Positions 53,925 to 62,116 of a stretch of 64,000 bases of DNA are shown piece after piece; the first letter of the stretch is position 1, and every line of letters begins with the position of its first letter. A program made the translations under genes and the position numbers. The notes below the pieces were generated by a model. That model saw nothing but the letters and a program-made list of their open reading frames with translations. It made no database searches and was not told where the DNA came from. The DNA comes from Microcyclospora pomicola (Eukaryota > Ascomycota > Dothideomycetes > Capnodiales): contig NHNY01000005.1 in the NCBI GenBank assembly GCA_002786065.1, positions 496,001 through 560,000 of the forward strand, read 5' to 3'.

Positions 53925-55604
53925 ATGGACTCAATCCGACGTCGAGTCTCGTCAGTGGCCGCACCGCGCCAAAACTCGAGCAGCCATGCCGCCGACGCTG
54001 ACCTCGCGAAGCTGGGCTACAAGTCTGAATTGCCACGCAGTCTCAGCATGATCTCCATCCTTGGCATGTCTTTTGCGATCATGGCCGTACCTTTTGGATT
54101 ATCTACGACCTTTTACATAACGCTTCACGACGGACAAAGTGTCACCATCCTTTGGGGATGGGTACTCGTCTCTCTGATCTCCATGTCCATCGCCGCGAGT
54201 CTAGCAGAGATCTGCGCCGTCTACCCTACTGCTGGAGGAGTGTACTACTGGAGCGCCATGCTCGCCACCCCCAAATGGGCACCGATCGCTAGCTGGATCA
54301 CCGGCTGGCTCAACCTCGTAGGCAACTGGACTGTGACACTCTCCATCAACTTCTCCGGCGGCCAACTGATCCTCAGCGCTATCAGCTTATGGAACCCGGA
54401 CTTCGTCGCCAACGCGTGGCAGACCGTCCTCTGCTTCTGGGCCGTCATGCTGGTCTGCTTCCTCATCAACGCTTTCGGCGCAAAGTACCTCGATTTCATC
54501 AATCAGCTCTGTATCTACTGGACCGCATCTAGTGTCATCATCATCATCGTCACGGTTCTCGTCATGGCTGACACCCGACGGAGCGGAGAGTTCGTCTTCG
54601 CGCACTACGACGCAAGCACCTCCGGCTGGCCCTCAGGATGGGCATTCTTCGTCGGTCTGCTCCAAGCCGCTTACGTTTTGACTGGATACGGTCTCGTTGC
54701 AAGCTTGTCTGAAGAAGTCATGGATCCTGCGCGAGAAGTCCCGCGAGCCATGGTGTTGTCGGTCGCTGCGGCAGGTGTCACTGGCGTCATCTACTTGATC
54801 CCCATCCTCTTCGTCCTGCCCGATGTGCAGACGCTCCTAGACGTACCAAGCGGCCAGCCCATCGGACTACTCTTCCAAATCGTCACCGGCTCCGCGGCAG
54901 GTGGCTTTGGACTTCTCTTCTTGATTCTCGGCATCCTCATCTTCGCCGGCACCGGGGCACTGACGGCGAGTTCGCGATGCACCTACGCATTTGCCCGAGA
55001 TGGCGCCGTCCCAGCCTCCCGCTGGCTGTCCAAGACCAACAGTAAGTTGGGCATTCCTCTGAACGGCCTGATCGTGTCCACCGTCGTAGACTGCCTGCTC
55101 GGGTTGATCTACTTCGGCTCGACCGCCGCCTTCAACTCCTTCACCGGCGTCGCCACCATCTGCTTGTCCTGCGGGTACGGCCTGCCGATCCTGGTCTCCG
55201 TCCTCCGCGGCCGACGCCTGGTGCGCCACTCGACTTACTCCCTCGGTCGTTTCGGCTACGCCATCAACCTCGTGTGCCTGTGCTGGATCGCGCTCGCCAT
55301 CGTCCTCTTCTGCATGCCCGTCTCCCTGCCCGTGACGCCGAGCTCGATGAACTACGCCAGCGTGGTGTTCGCGGGCTTCGCCATGATCAGCATCTTGTGG
55401 TACTTCATCCGCGGGCGGAAGACGTTCACTGGTCCGCCCGTCATGGCCGATGCAGATCCGGAGATCAAGGGCCAGATTCCCGTGGACGGCGAGAATGGCA
55501 TGGAAGCTGGAAGCAGTAGGGAACAGGGTTTCAAGGGAGTGGACAACAATGCACCGCATACGACCACGACTGCTACGACGACTGTGAAGGGAGTGGGGTA
55601 TTGA
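53925..55604 (+). CDS. Amino-acid/choline/GABA permease (APC superfamily)
   Basis: Single exon, 559 residues, the usual length. About twelve hydrophobic segments between residues 40 and 500. The N-terminal DADLAKLGYKSELPRSLSMI, followed by GMSFAIMAVPFGLSTTF, and the segment CAVYPTAGGVYYWSAMLA are typical of fungal GABA/choline permeases (Uga4/Hnm1 group). The conserved loop SLSEEVMDPAREVPRAM is also present. Both ends are hydrophilic and the tail is acidic with a Thr-rich end. The substrate within this group (GABA, choline, polyamines, other amino acids) cannot be decided from motifs seen. Confidence 0.87.
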   Translation: MDSIRRRVSSVAAPRQNSSSHAADADLAKLGYKSELPRSLSMISILGMSFAIMAVPFGLSTTFYITLHDGQSVTILWGWVLVSLISMSIAASLAEICAVYPTAGGVYYWSAMLATPKWAPIASWITGWLNLVGNWTVTLSINFSGGQLILSAISLWNPDFVANAWQTVLCFWAVMLVCFLINAFGAKYLDFINQLCIYWTASSVIIIIVTVLVMADTRRSGEFVFAHYDASTSGWPSGWAFFVGLLQAAYVLTGYGLVASLSEEVMDPAREVPRAMVLSVAAAGVTGVIYLIPILFVLPDVQTLLDVPSGQPIGLLFQIVTGSAAGGFGLLFLILGILIFAGTGALTASSRCTYAFARDGAVPASRWLSKTNSKLGIPLNGLIVSTVVDCLLGLIYFGSTAAFNSFTGVATICLSCGYGLPILVSVLRGRRLVRHSTYSLGRFGYAINLVCLCWIALAIVLFCMPVSLPVTPSSMNYASVVFAGFAMISILWYFIRGRKTFTGPPVMADADPEIKGQIPVDGENGMEAGSSREQGFKGVDNNAPHTTTTATTTVKGVGY

Positions 55605-55694
55605 GCGATGCCGTTAAGCCCGTTGTTTAGTCTACGTTGAACCTATAAGCTATTCCTGCGTCAAGTTATTCGCACAAGCACTTCCTGCACCCTG

Positions 55695-58600
55695 TCATGA
55701 TGTACCCCAAAGTGACGCGTAGTGCTCGAGTTCTGCACTTGCCAACTCATCCTCGTCATCATCTTCATCGTCACTTGTCGTATGTCGTTTATTTCGAGCC
55801 ACCGATCTCGAAGCCTTGCGTGGCAGCTCCTTGTCGAACTCGTCACACAATTCATACCCTAGCACACCCGCCTTGAACGACAGCCCGCACGACTCGCACT
55901 CTACGACGCTCATCCGTGCCGAGATCCGCGCAGTGCCTGAGCATCGAGGACAGGTAAAATCACATCTTTCACATCGTCGGACGGTAGTAATCGTGCCATC
56001 TATGGAAGGAATGAGAGGGGCTCCACATTCCACACAGAATTGATCGAAGCTGGCTTTCAGACGCTGTACACGGGCCTTACACATTCGCTCGAGATGCGCC
56101 TTCAGCTGTGCATTCTTCGTGGTAGCGGCGCGGGTACAGTCTGTGCAGGCTGGGGCGAGGCCAAGACGACGTAAGTCGGAACATGTCATGCTGGCAGTGC
56201 TGACGGACAGACCTGGCGAGTGGCGATTCGAGCTTCCAGGTGCAAGAGCATCGGCAGTGCGCGGAAGTGCGCGCAAAGCTCTGAGAGCATGTGGAATGCG
56301 CTGAGCTGAGCGGTTGGAGTCCTCGCGCTCACTCCCTGTATGCGATGGGAGGTAGTTGCAAGCTAGGCTGCAGCCTGACGTCGATCGTGATGCGATCTCA
56401 GCAGCAAGAAAAGCTTGTTGAGTTTTGTTGGCTTGCGCATTGTGCTGCGCATATTCCTCTTCGCGTCGCTGCAGTACCTGAATTCTGCTCTCTACATCCT
56501 CCACGCGTACACTAGCTTTGTCTAATGCATCCACATCGTCATCCTCATCTTCACCAAGCTGTGCTCTGTCGTGAGCTACTTTCAGTCGCTCCCAAACTCC
56601 TGTAGCAATCTTCAGGGCGTTCGTCGCGCGTGCCCATTCATCAATTGTGGGCTTGAAGAATGGTCCATCATAATGAGGCCCTTGCACGGCTTGCCGGATG
56701 GGAAGAGCGCCCATGGGCTTGTATTCGATCGCACCGCTGTCGAGCAGGTCCTGCGCCGCTTCGTAGTACGGCTCCTCGAAATCGGACTCCTTGGCTGCAC
56801 GACGTAACTTGAATGCACTTGCAGATGATCCGCCCTCTTCGTCCCCACGACCGACGCTCAAAAGGTTCACTCGTCCCTTCTCTTCGCCGATGAGCAGATC
56901 GCAGTAGTCTGGACTGAAAGAGCCTGACATGATCGCAGACTCGAAGGTTGCAACGTTATCGACTAGAGCGTCATCGGATGATCTGTAAGGGTTCCAGACT
57001 TTGACAATACCGTCAGATGATCCGCTGTACAGGCGAGAACTCGTGGCTCCCCAAGACAGGAAACGCACGCCCGTATCTGCTGCTTCGCGGTCTTGGTCGT
57101 GCGGGAGAACATTCAAAGACTCTTGGTGCGCGAAGGTATGCAAAGGCATACGGTCACGGCTTGCACAACGCAAGTCCCATACATAGACTCTTCCGTCCGT
57201 AGCTCCTGCAGCGATCAAGTTACTGTCATGCGGACAATATAGGACATCATTGATGTCAGACGCAGGGCACTGAAAACTCATCGCTGGCTGTGTCAGCTGG
57301 GTGGGTGCGTAGCACTGCATAGCAGTCCGTGTCTGATGCGCAGTGTTGTTGGATTTGTACGCACAAGCGACAACGAACATCGTCAAAGCTGTAGTCGGCG
57401 TGGGATTCCATGCAATGTCGAATACGTTCTGAGTAACGGACTTCACACTAAATCGTGATACTGTGCCATCTGTTTGGATTGACCAAAGTCCAATGTCTCC
57501 TGCGAGGCGAAGTTGCTCACCACCATCATCTGACTGCCCGGCAAATCCAGCGAGCAGGTAGTCTTGAAACGGATGCGATATTCCCCATTTCAGCGCTCGA
57601 GGGAGCAACGAAGATCGCGAAGGCTTTCGTGGGGCTAGCCACGCGATCTGCTGCCACGACTGAGCGCTGCATTGGAAGACATTGACACAACTTTCCTCAA
57701 GTTCCGTACATCCTGTTGCAACAAGGCCTTGCGCATTCACGTCAAGGAGGTCGATGTTTGCGGCGTGGTGAATTTCGTACCGATGTCTCGTGTCGCTAAT
57801 ACTTGCTCCTACCGCATAGACGTGAAGCTTTTTATCGTATCCTGTCGTGTACATGGTGTCATGCCTCGGCGCCGGGTCGAAGCAAATAGCAGAGACACTC
57901 ATGAAGAGCCTCGGATCTTGGCTCTCACGCATGGCGTGCGAGGCATTAGGGTCGTTAGAGTCATCGATGAACGGTCTGTCTGTGTGATTCTCCAGCAACT
58001 CGAGCAGGATACCTGGGGTCGTTGCACCAGCCAGTAGATTCAGCGGTCGGTTATATTGCATTGATTGCGGATCAGACACTGCAATTGAGCCAGCGGCAAA
58101 TCGCGTGCCATCCGGGTGCCAGACAAGGCAATGAACGTCTCCAGACGTACCATCGAAGTAATTCCTCGTCTTGTATTCGTCAAACACGTGGTTTTTCAGC
58201 TCGTCGGAAACCCCGAACCGTTTGCCAGCAGCTCGGTCTCGCAGAAGCTTTGAGACTGTGCTTGGGAACACGCGGTCTTGTCCGCCCGGTTCCAGCTGTT
58301 TAGGCTCAATAACACTGTTCTCTGTCGTCGAAAGCCCGTCTCCTTCCGATCTCATGCGCTGAGCAGCTTCAGCCCATGAAACGAAACCATTGGCGGTGGG
58401 CTTAATTGCTGTTCTGTGAGCTTTTTTGCGATCTCGAAGGAGACCATCATGGAATTCCACAGATGACACTACGCGTGACAAGACAGGGACATGTGCGCTT
58501 TGACGTTGTGCAGATGATGCCGTCGACTCGCTGTCTCGCCAAGTGCTGGGCACTACTGAGGTTCCATTAAGCCTTTGAAAGTATGTGTTCTCAAGAGCTT

Positions 58601-59777
58601 TGTGCGTCCTTCCAGGAAAGTATGATGAGATCTGTTTCCAGGAGAGACGATCCACATTCTTAAGCTTCAGCAAAAGTAAATCATCCTCGCGGCACCACGC
58701 AGAACCTCTAGCGCGAATAGTCTCCCTGTTCTTGTGTTTGGTGCTGTATCGCACTTGCAGCGCGGCTTTACTTCGTTTTGGGAAACGAGATGCTACATCA
58801 TCCCAATCGTGACCTGCTGATCTCAACTGTACCAGTAGGTTGTCTTCAGCAGTAGACCACGGAACCAACGTTGGTGTCGCAGTTGAGTTCCATGACGCAT
58901 CATTTCCAGCAACATGTCTCCTGGTCTCAGTCTGGGGCAGACTGGAAGGTGGCTTTCGAGGTGAAGGTACTGGAATGGTAGCAGACATCAAATGCTTGTA
59001 TTGCACGATGGTCTCCCCCTCCACACCCGTACTCCTAGAACGAAGCAAGATGTCGTCTTCGGCCTGACTCCATGGCAATGATGTGTTCGGTGTTCCGTTA
59101 GACTCAGGCTTCCTTCCCTGCATCATCAACGATTCGTGCGAAGACTTGAGACTTGTTCGGTCAGTGTGCGGCACCGAACGTAATTTCTTCTGCATCATGT
59201 CCTCATCAGGAGGTGTTGAAGCGCCCCGCTTCATTCGAAAGCTTCTACTGTTCGTCTCAGGCATTTCTTCGATCGTGATGCGCCGTGCTGCCTCCTTGGC
59301 ACGAAAGGCCTTGTAGGCCTGTAACCTTTCCTCCGCCGCTGCGTCTCCTGAACGGGGTTTCATGCCCGAATCTTGTGCACGCGACACCGAGGACTGTGCT
59401 GCAAGAGCGTTCATGCAAGGTTCGGGATGACCAGGTAGTGTATAGAAGGAGCCAGGCTGTGGTGATGACCGTCCCTTGGTCCAGTCTACAACGTCTTCCG
59501 CATGGTCCAACGCTGCCACGTTTTTGCTCCATTGCTCTCTTGGATGTACTCGCCTTGGCGAGGCTTCTTGCGTCGTGTTATCTGTCCCGGTGTCCCCGAA
59601 AGGCCCATGAGTCCGTGATGCCGGGGAGGCATCAATCTTTATTCGAGGCTCCGACGCGCGGCTGTGTTCTTCAAGCACTCTTGCCAGCTTGGCCTTCCTG
59701 GGCAGGAATCCATTCAGTATCTTCCCCGGGGACTCATCAGGCTCCGGACTGGAGCTCGTCAGATCGATGAACGACAT
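55695..59777 (-). CDS. SANT/Myb - WD40 - zinc-ribbon protein, function unknown
   Basis: Single frame of 1360 residues, probably nuclear. It opens with FIDLTSSSPEPDE, which resembles a SUMO-interaction motif (hydrophobic core, acidic flank). The next 200 residues are disordered. Two clear SANT/Myb-like units follow: VPWSTAEDNLLVQLRSAG (about 305-350) and SAWCREDDLLLLKLKNVD (about 359-403). A weaker, partial unit begins at LPWSQAEDDILLRSR (about 234). WD40-type repeats occupy about 535-1080, for example AAGATDGRVYVWDL and YSGSSDGIVKVWNPY. Then come a short coiled coil (about 1120-1160), a CTDC pair, and four CxxC pairs (CVEC, CERC, CPRC, CESC) forming one or two zinc ribbons, with an acidic Ser tail. 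I do not recognise a characterised homologue. It may be a chromatin or DNA-repair factor, but this is inference. Confidence 0.8.
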   Translation of the reverse strand: MSFIDLTSSSPEPDESPGKILNGFLPRKAKLARVLEEHSRASEPRIKIDASPASRTHGPFGDTGTDNTTQEASPRRVHPREQWSKNVAALDHAEDVVDWTKGRSSPQPGSFYTLPGHPEPCMNALAAQSSVSRAQDSGMKPRSGDAAAEERLQAYKAFRAKEAARRITIEEMPETNSRSFRMKRGASTPPDEDMMQKKLRSVPHTDRTSLKSSHESLMMQGRKPESNGTPNTSLPWSQAEDDILLRSRSTGVEGETIVQYKHLMSATIPVPSPRKPPSSLPQTETRRHVAGNDASWNSTATPTLVPWSTAEDNLLVQLRSAGHDWDDVASRFPKRSKAALQVRYSTKHKNRETIRARGSAWCREDDLLLLKLKNVDRLSWKQISSYFPGRTHKALENTYFQRLNGTSVVPSTWRDSESTASSAQRQSAHVPVLSRVVSSVEFHDGLLRDRKKAHRTAIKPTANGFVSWAEAAQRMRSEGDGLSTTENSVIEPKQLEPGGQDRVFPSTVSKLLRDRAAGKRFGVSDELKNHVFDEYKTRNYFDGTSGDVHCLVWHPDGTRFAAGSIAVSDPQSMQYNRPLNLLAGATTPGILLELLENHTDRPFIDDSNDPNASHAMRESQDPRLFMSVSAICFDPAPRHDTMYTTGYDKKLHVYAVGASISDTRHRYEIHHAANIDLLDVNAQGLVATGCTELEESCVNVFQCSAQSWQQIAWLAPRKPSRSSLLPRALKWGISHPFQDYLLAGFAGQSDDGGEQLRLAGDIGLWSIQTDGTVSRFSVKSVTQNVFDIAWNPTPTTALTMFVVACAYKSNNTAHQTRTAMQCYAPTQLTQPAMSFQCPASDINDVLYCPHDSNLIAAGATDGRVYVWDLRCASRDRMPLHTFAHQESLNVLPHDQDREAADTGVRFLSWGATSSRLYSGSSDGIVKVWNPYRSSDDALVDNVATFESAIMSGSFSPDYCDLLIGEEKGRVNLLSVGRGDEEGGSSASAFKLRRAAKESDFEEPYYEAAQDLLDSGAIEYKPMGALPIRQAVQGPHYDGPFFKPTIDEWARATNALKIATGVWERLKVAHDRAQLGEDEDDDVDALDKASVRVEDVESRIQVLQRREEEYAQHNAQANKTQQAFLAAEIASRSTSGCSLACNYLPSHTGSEREDSNRSAQRIPHALRALRALPRTADALAPGSSNRHSPGLSVSTASMTCSDLRRLGLAPACTDCTRAATTKNAQLKAHLERMCKARVQRLKASFDQFCVECGAPLIPSIDGTITTVRRCERCDFTCPRCSGTARISARMSVVECESCGLSFKAGVLGYELCDEFDKELPRKASRSVARNKRHTTSDDEDDDEDELASAELEHYASLWGTS

Positions 59778-60163
59778 TGTTCCCCACTGCTACCCGGTTT
59801 CGACTTCGTTGCAGCATCGTGGTGAATTAGCAATGGATCCTTTCATAGAAGAGTCCAGAAGTACATCAGCGTTCAGAATAACAGTATGCGTCTTGGGAGG
59901 GTCAGTCAACTTCACCGATCGCATACATGAGGTGATTTTCTGACAGTCGCAAGTGAATTAGTTTGGGCAGACGCGACACACGCGCAACATTGGAAAGAGG
60001 AAGTGGGGCTAGCGTGATTCTGTGTATAGAGGAAGAACAGCATGTGAAAGTCTACGCAACATGAGATCAGACGGGAAGCAGATGGGCTGACTCATTGACA
60101 ATTATTCAAGTACAGGCATATGTACAGATCTATAAGGGGGCCTCTGGGCCGATCTCCACTCTC
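59778..60163. other. Intergenic, SANT-WD40 promoter / Nudix 3' region
   Basis: Same-strand spacer of 386 bases between the Nudix gene (to the right) and the SANT-WD40 gene. No other gene seen. Confidence 0.55.
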
Positions 60164-61624
60164 TCATCTCGAGTTCAAGGAACCTTTTGTTATCTTTTGC
60201 CAGATCGTTGCAGCAATCACAATGGCAAAGCCGGCCCTGCCAACCAAGGCAAGCCCTACAGATTTGCGGACTATATCGTAATACCTACTCCTTGATTCAG
60301 TATGGCTCTTTGGCAGAAGGTTTTGAGCAAGACACTCAACGAACCCTTCCAACATTGTCTGGACCGCAGCCTTCCTATCAAGTCTCACATCACCTCGTAT
60401 CGTGCTACCAGTTCCCAGCCCATGAAGACCTGTCTCGTCAGGCTTGTCAACCAACACCGCCGACTCTGCAAGTGCTGAAGCGGATGATGCGAGGCTTTCG
60501 GTCACACCGCCAAAGGCTGGCCGATGGAACCCAGCATTTTCGGAAACAGCTGTACCAGATTGAAGCTCTACACGTTTCCTCTGCTTGAAGTTGTATGTCA
60601 GAAGCCAGACCGTGAACCGAACGTCGAGAGGTGTGAATGTGGGATATGTCCAGAGTGTGAGTGCATCATGAGGAGGGATCAAATCAAGGAAGTCCGACAC
60701 CACGCCTAAGGTCAAGCCCCATAGCAAGAGCGGACCATCCTGCGCCGGTGCGGGGAACTGGTTGAAGATATCTAGTCGGTGCATGCGAGAAAGCATGTAC
60801 TTCAATTGGCTATAGGATGTTGATGGGATGTGTCGATTGTCTTGCAACTGAATTGCAGCATCGGGTGCTGGGGTTTCAGCACTGTGTAGAGACTCGGTCG
60901 GGAGCAAGTTTATTGCGGCAAACATCATCTTGCCGAGTATCAGACTCAGCATCCACTTGTTGACACCAGTTTCCTGGTTGGCGAGACGGCTACTGACGTC
61001 CTCAAAAGCTACCGTCCGTTGTGACTTGGCCTGCAGATTGCGGACAGAAACCCAATGAGTGGCTGCCACTTCCGTGGGCTGGAGTTTGAGCGGTGGCAAT
61101 TCATGATTGGTCAAGAGGAAGACATAAGGGCACAGTACTAGAAGAGGTTTCTTGCCCCAGTGAGTTGTGACCAGACGTTGAGGCAGATTACCACAGGGCA
61201 GGGCATTCGCCGCCAGGTCCACCCCAACTTCCTCCCAGGCCTCTCGTACAGCAGCAGCCTGATCATCGACGTCCTCGGGATCTTTCTTACCGCCCGGTAA
61301 TGCGATATGTGAAGTCCATCTATCACCTTTCCGCGAGGCACGTTTTATGAACAGAATCTCAGGCTCGCCGTGTCGAACCCAATCTTGCGCAAAGAATGCG
61401 TCGAGAGAATTGGCTAAGGTGTTCTTACTGGGCCAGTGTGCATACGAGGGTTGGATACGGATAATCACCGCAACAGATGCGCGCCGGTTGGTCGACTCGG
61501 GCGAAGGAAGCGTCGGGTAGGGGGAGGTTGTGAGAGAGCTGAGAATAGCGTGGAGATTCAATATTATTTCCGGATTCATGGGCGACGAGTTGGCCATTGC
61601 GTGCGGGTAGGCCTTGCTGTGCAT
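60164..61624 (-). CDS. Nudix hydrolase, coenzyme-A-diphosphatase-like
   Basis: Single exon, 486 residues. The Nudix region covers about 45-230 and carries the box GGKKDPEDVDDQ...REAWEEVGV (about 111-134). The spacing between the first Gly and RE is two residues longer than the textbook GX5EX7REUXEEXGU, as in the CoA-pyrophosphatase (NUDT7/8, Pcd1) group. The preceding IALPGGK also fits that group. The metal-binding REAWEE is intact. The C-terminal 250 residues are unusual: a predicted helical part and, near the end, a hydrophobic segment (VGLALVGRAGFAIVIAATIW) that may anchor the protein in a membrane. Substrate unproven; CoA or acyl-CoA is the best guess. Confidence 0.8.
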   Translation of the reverse strand: MHSKAYPHAMANSSPMNPEIILNLHAILSSLTTSPYPTLPSPESTNRRASVAVIIRIQPSYAHWPSKNTLANSLDAFFAQDWVRHGEPEILFIKRASRKGDRWTSHIALPGGKKDPEDVDDQAAAVREAWEEVGVDLAANALPCGNLPQRLVTTHWGKKPLLVLCPYVFLLTNHELPPLKLQPTEVAATHWVSVRNLQAKSQRTVAFEDVSSRLANQETGVNKWMLSLILGKMMFAAINLLPTESLHSAETPAPDAAIQLQDNRHIPSTSYSQLKYMLSRMHRLDIFNQFPAPAQDGPLLLWGLTLGVVSDFLDLIPPHDALTLWTYPTFTPLDVRFTVWLLTYNFKQRKRVELQSGTAVSENAGFHRPAFGGVTESLASSASALAESAVLVDKPDETGLHGLGTGSTIRGDVRLDRKAAVQTMLEGFVECLAQNLLPKSHTESRSRYYDIVRKSVGLALVGRAGFAIVIAATIWQKITKGSLNSR

Positions 61625-61942
61625 AGAGAAGTAAGAGATAGGTCACATAATATTTACCATGTCGTAGCAGACGTCAATGCTTTGTCGACTTCGTAAGCAG
61701 AGCGAAGCATGTACTAGATCCTAGAAGTCGTGGTGGTATTGGGAAAGCACTTTCGCCGAGGCGCGCTCATTCTACGTGAATTGTCCATAAATCATTGAGA
61801 GAAGAGCCATACATGGATGCAAGATGCGAAACGCAAGTTCAGGACCTTCGACATGTGCCAGCCGGAATGTCTGCAGGTCATAAAGAAGTGAGGTCGAAGT
61901 GAAGTGATGGTTGTCACGACATTCCCACGCAGCGACGATGCC

Positions 61943-61948
61943 CACGTG
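61943..61948. promoter_or_regulatory. CACGTG element (Pho4/NUC-1 type) upstream of the VTC gene
   Basis: Perfect CACGTG palindrome, 169 bp before the start codon. It is the core bound by Pho4 in yeast and NUC-1 in Neurospora. Yeast VTC genes are phosphate-regulated through such sites, so the context supports a phosphate-response element. Confidence 0.5.
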
Positions 61949-61953
61949 CGTCA

Positions 61954-61964
61954 CCAATGATTGG
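61954..61964. promoter_or_regulatory. Inverted CCAAT/ATTGG pair
   Basis: CCAAT followed by ATTGG on the same strand, overlapping around a central GA, i.e. CCAAT boxes on both strands within 11 bases. Lies six bases after the CACGTG element. A CCAAT-binding-complex site is likely; its role here is inference. Confidence 0.4.
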
Positions 61965-62116
61965 ACAATGCCTAAGCTTCATAACAAGTGGGGCTGTTCT
62001 GGTCAGTGAGTGGTCCGGTACGATCGAACAGACTTGCTTTTGCTTTGATTCCTGCTCAAGGTGAAGCTGGTGACGGTCTTCCCTATTGTCATTCGCATTT
62101 ACGCACAAACGGCAGA

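Larger units (their letters stand above)
61625..62116. other. Divergent promoter, Nudix gene / VTC gene
   Basis: About 0.49 kb. Contains a CACGTG element and a paired CCAAT box upstream of the VTC gene (listed separately). No further gene seen. Confidence 0.6.
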
